Assembly: GCA_001632425.1 (NCBI GenBank)
Contig: KV425561.1
Span: 186,001 to 250,000, forward strand
Direction: 5' to 3'
Length of the DNA: 64,000 nt
From: Neolentinus lepideus HHB14362 ss-1
Lineage: Eukaryota; Basidiomycota; Agaricomycetes; Gloeophyllales; Gloeophyllaceae
Position 1 is the first letter of the stretch. Every line of letters starts with the position of its first letter. The notes beneath the pieces were generated by a model that worked only from the letters and a program-made list of their open reading frames with translations, was not told the DNA's origin and searched no databases. Below, piece after piece: positions 1 to 11,741 of the stretch. Made by a program: the position numbers and the translations under genes.

Positions 1-3000
1 TTTATAGAACCCGTACATAATGCCATCGTCCTTCATGAGGACAAGAAGTACTACCCCAGCGCATCAGAGGTCTATGGCGAGGACGTGGAAGCAATTGTGC
101 AGGAAGAAGATATGCAACCGCTGTCGGAACCTATCATCGCACCTGTGAAGGTGCGAAAATGGACGGTAGAGGAGAAGGACATGCCGGAGACGCGATTTGA
201 CAAGGGGTGAGCAATTTGTTGGATCGTTGGTGCCGCTGACACGTAATCGGGCGTGGAAGGTACTTGTTGAGTATGATGGCGTTCCCCGAATTCGTGCGCA
301 ATGTAGCAGTTGTGGGTCATCTCCACCATGGAAAGACATCGTTATTGGATATGCTGGTTTTTGAGACACACAAGTTGACGTGGGACGCGGACAAGCCGGT
401 TAGTGGTTGTATTTCACTGGTTTCATCTTACCTTAACAGACAGGTTGCGATAGTTGCGGTATACGGATACACACCACTTGTCACGCCAGCGTGAAATCTC
501 CATCAAGTCCTCACCCATGTCCCTCATACTGCAGTCCAGTGCTGGCAAATCACATCTAATCCATCTCATTGACACACCCGGACACGTAAACTTCGTCGAC
601 GAGGTTGCTTCAGCAGTGCGTTTGGTAGATGGTATCGTTGTGGTAGTGGACGTCATTGAAGGGGTAATCCCGTATGCATCCTTTCCTCCGTCACTTTGAT
701 ACTTATTGGACCCAATCAGTGCATGGTCAACACAGAACAAATTTTGCGACATGCCATCCGAGAGAACGTCAAGATCACTCTAGTAGTAAACAAAATTGAT
801 CGGCTTATTCTCGAGCTGCGAATTCCTCCCGCTGACGCGTTCTACAAAATTAAGCACACGATAGAGGAGATCAATACGTTCATCAGGTTGGAACATGCTG
901 TGGAAGTCGTGTATCAGAATCCGCTAATGTTCATATTTACAGTACCATAAACCCAGATCCTGAGCTGCGGCTGAGCCCTGAACGGGGCAATGTGGCATTC
1001 GCAAGTACAGATCTACATTGGTGTTTCACTCTCCGTTCATTTGCGCAGATGTACGCTGACGCGTATGGTGCGTCTAACGTACTCTCCTGAAACCTTAAAT
1101 CCAATTAAAAACGACACCAGGTCCTCTCGACGTCTATTCCTTCGCTGACCGCCTTTGGGGCGACATCTACTTCAACTCCGAGACGCGCAAATTCACTCGG
1201 AAACCGTCCGACCCTGAGCACAAGCGTACTTTCGTCCATTTCATCATTGAACCCCTCTACAAGCTCTACAGCCAGGTTCTGAGCGAGGATACTGAGACCC
1301 TGAAGGATACGCTAAAGGGTCTGGGGATCTCGCTGAAGCCGGTGATGTACAAGATGGACGTGAGGCCATTGCTCAAAGCGATCTTGGACCAGTTCTTCGG
1401 GCATGCCACGGGGCTGGTGGATATGATTGTGGAGAATGTACCATCGCCGGCAGAGGGTGCCGAGACGAAGGTAGGTTTCCATGCCATTATTCGTGTTATG
1501 CATTTTTTGAAGTTGAAGTTGGTGTGATAGGTTCAACACACGTATACGGGTCCCCAGACATCGCACGTCGCTAAAGCCATGAGAGAGTGCGATGCTGATG
1601 CACCAGTCATGGTTCAAGTCACCAAATTGTACCACACAACAGACGCGCAGTCATTCCGTGCCTTTGGGCGCGTTATGAGTGGTACACTGAGGAAGGGGAC
1701 TGAGATTAAGGTGCTTGGTGAGGGTTATTCACCGGAAGACGAGGAGGACATGATGAAGGTGAATGTCGAGGATATCTGGGTCAGCGAGTCACGGTAAGTG
1801 CACAGCATTTATATAGATACTGGGGAGCCCATTTTGTCCTGTTTAGCTACTTCATTCCGGCAGAGGAAGCACCCGCAGGCAATTTGGTCCTCATCGGTGG
1901 AGTCGATGCGTCAATAACCAAAACTGCCACGCTCGCATCACCCGACATCGATGATGACCTGCACATCTTCGGCCCCATCAAGCACATCACGCAGTCCGTC
2001 TTGAAGATTGCGATCGAGCCCGTGGCACCATCTGAGCTGCCGAAGATGTTGTCCGGGCTGAGGAGCATCAACAAGTCGTACCCGCTCGCTGCGACGAAGG
2101 TCGAGGAGAGTGGGGAGCATGTATTGATTGGGACGGGGGAGCTGTATTTGGATTGTGTAATGCACGATTTGAGGAGGCTGTTTTCCGAGATTGAGATCAA
2201 GGTGTCGGATCCAGTGACGAAGTTCTGCGAGACGGTCCTCGAGACGAGTGCGTTGAAGTGCTATGCTGATACACCTAACAAAAAGTGAGTTGTTCGGTTT
2301 TCCTCTTATCCTGCTTTGCTGATCTGCGTTGAAGGAATCGACTCACTATGATCGCGGAGCCGCTGGAAAAGGGTATAGCGGAGGATGTCGAAAACGGCAA
2401 GGTGACGATGCGAATGACACCCAAAGAACGAGGTACTTTCTTCCAAGAAAAGTATCAGTGGGATTTGCTTGCATCACGTTCGATATGGGCATTTGGCCCT
2501 GATGATAGTGGCCCCAATATTCTGCTCGATGATACGTTACCATCTCAGGTATGCCTCATCCTGTCTGCAGCCCTTAAGGTCCAGTCTCATACTGTTTTGG
2601 TCGGTCAGGTCGACAAGAAGATGCTCGGATTTGTGAAGGAGCATATTAAACAGGGCTTCCAGTGGGGTGCACGGGAAGGACCATTATGTGACGAGCGTGA
2701 GTGGAAGTCAGAACAATCGGCTTTGGTAAGATGACGAACGGGATCTAACAGCAATGCGCAACGTCAAGTTTCGCATATTGGATGCCAGTCTAGCGCAGGA
2801 ACCAATATTCCGTGGTGGAGGTCAGATAGTACCTACCGCCCGCCGTGTCTGTTATTCATCCTTCCTTATGGTAAGCACCCCCATGTACGTCCTGTGTTGT
2901 TGATTGACCAAAGAGAATTGGACAAGGCTGCACCACGACTAATGGAGCCTATATACTACGTGGAAGTTCAAGCACCCGCTGATTGTATTTCTGCAGTATA

Positions 3001-3427
3001 CACCGTCCTTGCTCGTCGGCGCGGCCATGTCACGCAGGATATACCGAAGGCTGGCTCACCCCTGTACACTGTAAAGGCTCTAATTCCCGTGATGGACGCA
3101 AACGGTTTTGAAACCGATCTGCGGACAGCCACGCAAGGGCAGGCCTTCTGCGTGCAGGTGTTTGACCACTGGTCCATTGTTCCCGGTTAGTACACTCTCA
3201 ATTGCATTGAAACCTGCTAAACTCTATGTGCCCCAGGTGACCCAACCGACAGTAGTATCAAACTACGCCCCCTGGAGCCCGCATCAGGTCAGGCGTTGGC
3301 AAGGGATTTTGTCCTCAAGACTCGGCGGCGAAAAGGTCTCGGCGACCAGATTGCTGTGTCCAAATACCTGGACGATGAGTTTGTCCTGGCGCTGTCGGCG
3401 TCGGGACACGCGGATCTACTCGGGTAA
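1..3427 (+). CDS. snu114: Snu114 / EFTUD2, U5 snRNP GTPase (5' truncated)
   Basis: EF-2-like GTPase of the U5 snRNP that controls Prp8/Brr2 during spliceosome activation and disassembly. The window opens inside the N-terminal region (motif [15 protein letters not shown]). The G1 loop is GHLHHGKTS (about 307-345), the G3 box is DTPGH (about 571-585) and the G4 box is NKID. Downstream are the EF-2 domain II-V landmarks [52 protein letters not shown] and [12 protein letters not shown]. The C-terminus ends [19 protein letters not shown] with TAA at 3425-3427. About ten short introns are removed, for example 3186-3236, the one after EGPLCDE, and a 56-nt intron before AAPRLMEP. All joins keep the family's order and frame. 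The start codon lies before the window. Identification is secure; a few internal splice sites could be off by some bases. Confidence 0.95.
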
Positions 3428-3689
3428 ATTGTTCGCTGTTGTTCTAATTGCTGTGTATTCTACGACACCTGTAATACATTATGGGAGTCTCCTTGATTTC
3501 CTGAGACGAAATGCCGCATGGCGGGCAGTAAGCGTGGGACATGGTAATTGCTAGAAACTCACGTATACGTGGCAGGGCGCTTGCCGAGGCGTTATAGGAC
3601 CGACGTGGCTGAGGCGCTTCCACACTTCATTTGCATCTTGTCCTCTCGTTCCCTTGTCCGTTAATACTCGTCTCGGTCCTTCGTTTATA

Positions 3690-5662
3690 ATGCGAAGAGT
3701 AGCGTTCTCTGCTCTAGTCGTCGCAGCCGCTATTGCGGTCTGCAGGACAGAGGAGACCAAGCCTGTGTTCCAGGTACGTCTCACTGCTATGACAGACAGG
3801 CGCGTATTCACGTATCAGGCCGCGTCTAACAGGCCACTGAAATCAAAGCACCTTTCCTTGAGCAATTCATTGAAGGCTGGGATTCGCGATGGACGGCGTC
3901 TGAGGCCACGAAGAAGACACCGGTTGGCACAGAGACCTACAGCTACGTCGGTAAATGGGAGGTGGAAGATCCTATTACTCCTGTGATTGAAGGCGACAAG
4001 GGTCTCGTAGCCAAGACGAAGGCGGCGCACCACGCTATCTCTGCACCATTCCCTGAGCCGGTTGACTTCAGTGAGAAGCCTCTTGTGGTACAATATGAAG
4101 TCAAGTACCAGAAGGGCGGGAACTGCGGCGGTGGATACGTCAAGCTCCTCCAGGATGGTTTCCAGACCAGTGGGAAGGAGTTTGATGATAAAACGCCTTG
4201 GGTGGTGATGTTTGGACCTGACTTGACGTGCCCTGGTACTAAAGTGAAGTGAAATATTGGCATTGTATTCGACATTTCACTCACATCCTTCCAGTTGCAC
4301 TTCATCTTCCGTCACAAGAACCCCATTACTGGGGAGTACGAGGAGAAGCACCTTAAGTCCGCTCCCAAGCCAACTATTGAGAAGTTGACAAATCTCTATA
4401 CCCTCATTCTTAAGTACGTAAAGTCTTAGACCGATGTCATCTGCCACACCCTTAGCTAACAACTTTCTAGCCCGGATAATACCTACGAAATCTTGTTTAA
4501 CGGTGACAACGTTAGCAAGGGCAACCTCTTGGAGGATTTCAACCCTGCTGTCAATCCTCCGGCGGAGATCGACGATCCTGAGGACAAGAAACCCGAGGAC
4601 TGGGTCGATACCAAGAGGGTTCCTGACCCGGAGGCTAAGAAGCCTGAGGACTGGGATGAAGATGCGCCCTACGAGATCCCCGACGAGGAGGCCGAGAAAC
4701 CTGAAGGTTGGTTGGATGATGAGCCCGAGACGATTCCTGACCCTGGTTAGTACATGTATCGTGACGCATTCTCATTCTTCCTAACACAGTTCTTTTTAGA
4801 CTCTGAGAAGCCGGAGGAATGGGATGACGAGGAAGATGGCGAATGGATCCCCCCTGTGGTTCGCAACCCCAAGTGCGACGAGGCACCTGGCTGCGGCGAG
4901 TGGAAGCGGTATGTCACTACAGTTGAATTCTGTCGAATTGTGGTTCCGTACTCACTAGTTTACTCAGTCCCTTCAAGCCTAACCCAGCATACAAGGGCAA
5001 ATGGTACGCGCCCATGATTGACAACCCTGCTTATAAGGGCGAATGGGCTCCTCGTAAGATCTCCAACCCTGACTTTTTCGAGGACCTGACGCCCGTAAAG
5101 AGTCTTAACAATATCGTGAGTGTACACATGCACATATCCCGAAATCCGTGACTGAGTATCACATAATTGTTAGGGTGGTGTTGGTATCGAGCTCTGGACT
5201 ATGACTGAAGACATCCTTTTCGACAACATCTATGTTGGTCACTCCGTCGAGGATGCCAACAAGTTCAAGGCCGAGACCTTCGACGTCAAGAAGCCTCTCG
5301 AGGTTGCTGAGCAGAAGGCGGCCGATAAATTGGACGAGGATGAGGACGAGGTCTCCTGGAGAGAGGACCCCATCGGCTTCGTGCGCCAGAAGGTCTTTAC
5401 CTTCATTGACCTGGCGAAGCTGGATCCCATCCTCGCGTTCAAGTCGCAGCCTGAGACTGGTATCGCCCTCGCTGGTGCCGCTCTTACTCTGTTCGGCATG
5501 CTCGGTGCTCTGTTCGGCCTCGTCGGTGCCTCGCAGAAGCCTATAACGAAGTCTACAAAGAAGGCTGACCCCCCTGCTACGTCTGCCGACGAAAAGAAGA
5601 CCGAGCCTACAGCGACCGCTACTGGGAAGAAGGAGGACACGACGGTCAAAAAGCGGAAGTAG
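3690..5662 (+). CDS. cne1: Calnexin, ER membrane lectin chaperone
   Basis: Binds monoglucosylated N-glycans on folding glycoproteins in the ER. Seven exons (3690-3773, 3833-4243, 4295-4413, 4471-4745, 4800-4908, 4968-5115, 5174-5662) give 544 residues. In order: a signal peptide ([17 protein letters not shown]), the globular lectin part ([25 protein letters not shown]), then the P-domain with repeated IPDPxxKKPEDWD-type units and GxWxPPxxxNPxYKGxW units. A single C-terminal membrane segment (about [21 protein letters not shown]) is followed by a Lys/Thr-rich cytosolic tail ending KKRK. The membrane segment separates it from soluble calreticulin. The first ATG of the ORF giving a good signal peptide was taken as start. 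Phases agree at every junction. Confidence 0.95.
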
Positions 5663-5998
5663 ACTTTAATGAGCTTCGAGTTGTATGTTACGTCTTGTCT
5701 AGCTTATCTGCCGCAATGCGAATCACGATTAAACGGACCGACCGAGGTCAGGGCGTCCCAAGAATTGTCTGCGTAGGCTGGGATGTATAATGTTGACACC
5801 GAGGATTGGATGCGTCTGGTACATTGTAACGCGGACATTTACAGTTTGTAGTAGTATATCTCGTGAGTCGTGAATACACAATAATAATACGGTAGGAAAG
5901 CGCTGGCGGTGTATGGCGTTTCTATCGTATGGGCTTCAGAACTCGCAATCGCAAACTGAGTCTGTTCGTCCAAGATCGACGTAGTATGTCCAAGATTG
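5663..5998. other. Convergent 3' region between calnexin and coq1
   Basis: 336 bases between two convergent stop codons. It presumably holds both 3' UTRs and polyadenylation signals; AT-rich runs such as aataataata occur near 5880. No coding sequence is seen. Confidence 0.6.
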
Positions 5999-7665
5999 CT
6001 ATGAAGTCCGTTTGACTACACGTTCCGCCAACGCCTCTAGGGCATTTTTAGCATCGCTCTCGGGAAGGAGGCGCAGGACTTCTTTGGCACCGTCGGCATG
6101 TGCCTGCGCGAGGTCACGCGTGCGCTCCACGCCCGAAGAGCGTCGTACCAAGTCACGGGCCTGCATTAAGATTAGATGAACGTATTTTTGCCCTCAGCGC
6201 GAAGCAGACGGCATAGGGATAGGGGCACGTACGAGCTCGACATCTCCCTCCTTTTCGAACTTACGCTCGATGAGCGGGCCCATCTCAGGGTGCTCCTCCC
6301 AGGCGTAGAGGGCGGGTCCTGTTGCGAGACCTAGCTGCAAATCGGCGCCGCCTGGCTTTCCCAGTGTTGCTTCGCCGGCTTCGTAGTCTAGGATGTCATC
6401 GACAAGCTGGAATGTCGAGGCATGTTCATCTGCGTCTATTGAAGATGTTGTTCAGGCAAACTACGCACCTGGAATGCAATCCCGAGGTTACGACCGTAGG
6501 CATATGCTATTTCTTTCCAAACGTCGCCGTTTCTGCACCCTCCAAGCACTACCGCAGCCCTCGCACCTTTCGCCATCAAACTCGCGGTCTTGAGGTACGA
6601 CCGCTTCAAGTAGATATTCCAATTTTCTCTGCCTGCGCGGGGCACGGACGTGTCGTTCACAGAGACGACACCCAGATCCACACGGTGCATCTCCTTCATC
6701 TGGAGAATCTCGCCCTCGACGAGGTTCGCGATCACGCTAGCAATGAGCTCGACAACCTCGTTCTCACCTAGGCGGGACAGTGCGGCACTCGCTCGGCCCA
6801 ACAAGAAGTCCCCGCCGAGCACGGAAAGCTTGTTGCCGAAGGCGGCAGGCGCGGAGGGCGCACCGCGCCGGAGGTGGGCTTTGTCGATGACGTCGTCATG
6901 CAGTAAAGAAGCAACGTGGATCATCTCGACAATCTGCGCGAGGCGGGTTTGGGTCGGCAGGATGAGGGAAGGGGAGGAAAGGGCGGGGGGTGAGGAACGC
7001 GTGGCTGGCGGGGGTGACGGGGGATGTGAGGGGGCGGGGGGCGGCTGCAGGGGATAGACGGACTCGAAAGAGGAGATGGAATCGGACATGTTGGGATTCC
7101 AGTCGTTTAGCACGTCAGAGCGTGTCAGTGGTCTGTCGAGCTCTTCGGAACGCCCGCCCGCGCCCTCACACTCTGCTGCCCACTTCTTCAGCTCCCAGTC
7201 GCGCCCTAGGCCGTTCGTCGCGCATGAGAAGAGTAGAACGAGAAGTGGTCTGATCTGTTTTGATGGATGCAGGAAGTAGTACTCAGCGATGTCTGTCAGG
7301 CCAGGGTGTGACGACCCTAACAAATTCAACAACGTTTTCCGGACACGTGTCAGTTGGGGAGCGAGTAGCGCATGGGGGTCGACACGCGTAGGAGCTGCCT
7401 GCTTTCCAGAACTATGAGGCGGCCCAGGCGTCGTCTCTGCATGCTGTGGTCGCCGCTGGACCTGTGCGGTGGTATAACGACGCGAGTATTGCGCTGGTCG
7501 CGACTGTCGCGTGACCGAGTTGGATAGATGCGCAGACACCGCCGCCCATTTTCGCATAATTCGTCTAGTCACGCAGAACGTCGAGCACAGAGACGAATCA
7601 GGTCTGGAGACTATCAGTGATGTCCGGGACGGCCAAACAGGCGTTGGATTGGATTTTTCCGGCAT
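5999..7665 (-). CDS. coq1: Mitochondrial trans-polyprenyl diphosphate synthase (ubiquinone side chain)
   Basis: Condenses isopentenyl diphosphate units into the all-trans chain of ubiquinone in the mitochondrial matrix. Exons 6469-7665, 6233-6406 and 5999-6160 join in frame to 510 residues. The first aspartate-rich motif is LLHDDVIDKAHLRRG, followed by GGDFLLGRASAALS. The second is FQLVDDILDYEAGEATLGKPGGAD, split by the 62-nt intron 6407-6468. A second intron, 6161-6232, precedes ARDLVRRS. A Ser/Pro-rich insert of roughly 40 residues lies before the first DDxxD and is probably a disordered loop. The ATG at 7663-7665 is the longest start. An ATG at 7555-7557 begins an Arg-rich stretch that looks more like a mitochondrial presequence (474 residues), so either start is possible. 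Chain length cannot be read from sequence by eye. Confidence 0.93.
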
Positions 7666-7968
7666 CCCCAGCGAATCGCGCAGTGCATATCACGTGAGCA
7701 AAGTAACGCTCCCATCAGTTTCAAACTTTCAAATTTCAAACCCGGTTTGGAATGACATCGCCAATGTCTGTCGTACTGTACATACAGGTCACTGGTCAGG
7801 ACTAGAGTTATTTAAGGTACACAACAGAGTATGCAGACTACAGATCCGGGGGAAGCAGGAGAACGCATGCCTGAATGCAGTGCATATGAAGACAGGCTAT
7901 TCTGGGTAGAATCAGGGCGCAGCCTACAAAGATCGCGCCTAAGTCTGATTCTTACTTATAGAACTTGA
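7666..7968. other. Intergenic, tandem minus-strand genes
   Basis: 303 bases holding the presumed promoter of the polyprenyl synthase and the 3' UTR of the roadblock gene upstream. No further gene is supported. Confidence 0.5.
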
Positions 7969-8536
7969 TCATCTACGAGGAGGTTGTGACGTCGACGGCG
8001 AGACGACCGAGGTTTGCAAACGCCCGCGGAACCGGTTGATAGGATCCGCAAGGTGGTTTACCAGCTCCTTGCCCTGTACAAAACTCAGCGCTGCGATGGA
8101 CGGCTGAACGCAACCGCATGGACGTACTGTAGCCTGGAGATCTTCCCAATCAACAGAGCTGATGGCGTTTAGGGCGATCAGCATTAATGGCTCTGGGACT
8201 TCACCGTCCGAAGGAGGTTGTGAAGAGCTCTCGGAGCTCTTCTCCACAGGCATGACAAGGATCCGGCCGACCTAGCATATAGCAAAAGTTAAGCGATCAT
8301 TTTCATATAGAATACATGCGACCACTCACCTCGCTATCCGCCATACTGACACCATGCGTCTCCTGCCACACCTCCCCGCTCAAACCTACCACAAGCCGCA
8401 CGTGATCCTTCGAGTTGGCCGGATCGCTCGCATAAGAGATGAGTTCCCCTGAAGGTGTTAGGAGTACGGCAGTGTGCAGGTCAGGCAAGGATAGCACCTG
8501 CGTCAGTACATCGTGCAAAGCGGAGAGGACCAACAT
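7969..8536 (-). CDS. Roadblock/LC7 protein, Ragulator LAMTOR2-like
   Basis: Two exons (8330-8536 and 7969-8271) separated by a 58-nt intron with donor GTGAGT and acceptor CTAG; phase 0. The product is about 169 residues. The N-terminus LSALHDVLTQVLSLPDL followed by AVLLTPSGELISYAS matches the roadblock fold (helix, then two strands). The C-terminus ALSFVQGKELVNHLADPIN resembles the last helix of LAMTOR2/p14. In that family the protein is part of the lysosomal Ragulator (fungal EGO) scaffold that activates Rag GTPases and TORC1. A central acidic/Ser insert (SSESSSQPPSDGEVPEP) lengthens it beyond the 125 residues usual in animals. The family call is good; assignment to LAMTOR2 rather than another roadblock member is an inference from the C-terminal helix. 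Confidence 0.75.
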
Positions 8537-11500
8537 CGCGAATTACGAGAGCGAGAGGCGCCATCAGCGAATTACTCTATGGGATCCGGCGACTACTTTT
8601 ATACCCGGTGCCACAGAGGCACGATCTACTGTTTACCATGCTCAGACACCACGCCACTTGCCCTTTATCCTTTGACAATGCCCCGTATGCATGATACTCG
8701 AAGCCCAATTCGCATCATATGCGGAGGTCGCACATGGGACCGGCCGGCCCCACGACGTGGACCCTTTGTGAGTCTTCATTTTCGCTTTATTTGGAGATTC
8801 TTGTGGCAGGAGAGCTGCACACCGCGCTTTAACCTTTATTACCCGATAGGCTCCAATGGGAGCGATAATCACATCTTCTACTTACATCAGCAGGCCTAGC
8901 CAAAGGTCCAGGGGGCACCTTCAACCGTCGCCTCTTCTCTCCCCTCATCTCGTCATCTACATCGTGCCGCACTGGTCGGTGGCACGAGTGTTTCCGCCTC
9001 CCCTATTTATCCAAAAACACCTCGGGCTGCATGAATGGAGAGCTCGGCGCGATCCAATCAGCTTATTGCCACCTGGACACTACCTTTGCGAACGGCCCTC
9101 TAGTCTTGAAATGTTTTTCAACCTACTCACAACATGCAACCGTGTTCCGTCAAGACTCTTTCAGATCTCCTTGTACCGTTCCTCTGGTTGCTCACTACTG
9201 CGTCTCAGTGGCCTCAAGACTGTTCTCTGACCTGCTCGACGATATTTCTCGATTTCTTTCTAACTCTTAAATTTGTCGATGTTGCTACCTTGGATTGCCG
9301 CAAGCGTGCACCCCTCGGACTCCCTTAACTCTGCCTCTTGAATGCCCTCAACGTCGTCTTTGGGATGTCCACAAAGTCTCTTGGTCTTCTTAAGTGTGCT
9401 TCCAGGATGTCCTCAATGTTTGTCGCTCGGGTTTCTTCTACGTGCCCTTGGTTTCCCTCAACATTTACATCCGGCTTTCGCAGCGCACTTCACAGATGTC
9501 TTCAACTTTCAGCATCCGCGGATCTCAAGGCTGCCTCTAGGACTACCTCGATGCCGTTCCTCAGATTGTCTCGGATATTCTCAGCTCCGCCCATCAGCTC
9601 TCTTTAACGTTGTCATTCATTAATCTTCAGCATTATTCTTCGACGTTTTGGCCTCTCTACTCCTTTCACGACGCTGCTCGCTCGCGCCTCTCTGTCTGAC
9701 CCCAGTGCTCTCCTCTTCAGCTGGTACCGCCGCTCTCTCTCGTGAAACAGGCCATGTTCTATAAACCCACGAGATCGCATTCAAGCCATATGCGTTAGCT
9801 ATCTCTCAGCTTTATCTTTTACTATATCTGCGTAATCGTCCGCTTCTAGTTCGATATTGTGTGATTTCTGGTCCTTGGCATATCCCAACGACAAGACAAG
9901 TTTGAGTCTGAGTTTGACTATCTGTGGACCAACGTCAAGCAGGCAAATTTCTCTCCTATGTCTGATGATAGCTGTGTCGACGACGTCAAGACATCGCGAG
10001 GGCGTAAATATCATCAAGGCTTTGACTGAGGACTTCCATGGTGAGTATTTCTCTCCTGTCGTGTACCCTACGCTCATGAGCTATCTACCAGATAACCTAC
10101 GACCCCTTTCGATTCCACTCGCCGTTCTCCGGTATGACCTTCTATGTCTATGCATCCAGACCACTTCGTGGGCCCGATCCTGTCATTTCCATGAGTGACT
10201 ATTGTGTTTCTCTAGAGCAGCGAAGTCACACGCACGTGGGCGGGAACAAGTTTACTTAGCACCCTCTACTGCGTTCTTTAGCCCTTGTTCAATTGGTCGA
10301 GCTCTCCTCGGACGGTATTCTTATAACAAGCCTCATCGTCATCACATCCACCGGTTCGTGGTATTATCCCGGAGTCTCATTAGCTAATCCAGTGGCACGG
10401 TACCTTCACACTTTGCATGCACTGTCCGCAAGACAGTCCTCATTACCTTAGAGCCTTAAGAATTTCAATGAGTCTCGCATTTTCCCCCAGTGTTTTCCTC
10501 AGTCTTACCGGAGGGGTATCACACCGCCTTCTTTTTCTTTCGACGGCCTGGATCTTGTGAACTATCGCTGCGACCAGCCAGAAGAAAAGACTAGGTGCAA
10601 TTGTCCCGTCATGAGCATGATTGGATCACATAAGAGGTCTCCTAACACAGAGACATCGAGGTGATGAGGGTCGCGGCTTCGGGCAGAAGAGATACAGGGC
10701 CTGTTCTCAGAGTGACTCGGAGTGAGGAGATTTCCGTCGAGTAGGCTACATATACCCGCCACCCCTGCGAGACTTCTCTGAGTCAGCTCAATACGCGATT
10801 TCCAAAGGGAATACCGAGGGAACCTCGTCCACCTGCAGCTGCCAGCAGCAATTTCTTCGTTCGGGGCTTTCCACAATACGTTCAGCAAGAGAAATCATTC
10901 ACAGGCTTCTAAGTCCACCAACAGCAAAGGGTTCAGCGAAGACAATTCGCTGCGTAATGTTCTCAAGAGTCAAAGCAGGCTTATGGAGCATTTGATTCCA
11001 GATCGAGTGGCAGGAAGACGGTAGGCGATAATTTTTTGAAATTGATCGAACACCTGATGAAGGATTTCACGAATACACAATGCGTGGTGCATCCTGGAAT
11101 CCAATGAACTCATATGCTGCCTGAGAGTCACGTTCAAGTTGCGAGGCTATCACTGTCGAGCCGCACTCCCATCATCTTGCCTTCTTTTCTGCATCATCCC
11201 TCCACCTATCATATCTAGTTTATCTTCTTCAATTAAGTATGAATTATGGGTGTGGTTTCGTTATCAAACAGCCTTGGCATTGGATGTTCACAACATACAG
11301 TTGTTCGTATTTTTATCAGTGTCCTTCAATCACCAACCAAACACCTTAAATAAGTGAGCACTCAACGCCACCAACCCCTCGAGCTACTGCGATAGCAATT
11401 GACAGGGACACACTGAAGTACGAAGACTCGGTTGGCGGAGTCGCGAGTTCATTCCGAGCGACGCGCAGGCGTTTCTCGAGTGCAGATTATAATTGCCATT

Positions 11501-11741
11501 GATTCTTTGTGGCATGCCAGACCTGGCGAATGGTAAGGCCTTAAGGTGCCGTCAGACGGACCTGGAACATATATACTACTCATAATTACTCGCAAGGACT
11601 CGATCGTCTCTCGTCAACGAGAAGCAGACACCAAACGCATATACACAGAAGGCTAAGGCAACAAGAAGCATCAATACGCATGGATAAGCACAGAAGTAGA
11701 ACAAATAAAAATAATGCATAGAGCTCTCACTTCTCCTTTAC
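8537..11741. other. 3.2-kb intergenic region, no gene supported
   Basis: Upstream of the roadblock gene and downstream of the RRM gene. The + strand from about 8900 to 9770 is strongly pyrimidine-rich, with recurring cctcaac/cttcaac phrases near 9341, 9408, 9453 and 9496, suggesting a very degenerate repeat. A 40-codon reading at about 9890-10025 (contains KFESEFDYLWTNVKQANF) looks protein-like but has no start, no good splice partner and no recognised family. The rest contains only short chance frames. A decayed element or a non-coding transcript cannot be excluded. Confidence 0.5.

Noticed and set aside
8856..9623. Overlapping plus-strand open frames in the pyrimidine-rich region
   Set aside because: They are low-complexity Ser/Leu/Pro readings of CT-rich DNA in two frames at once, with no domain or splice structure.
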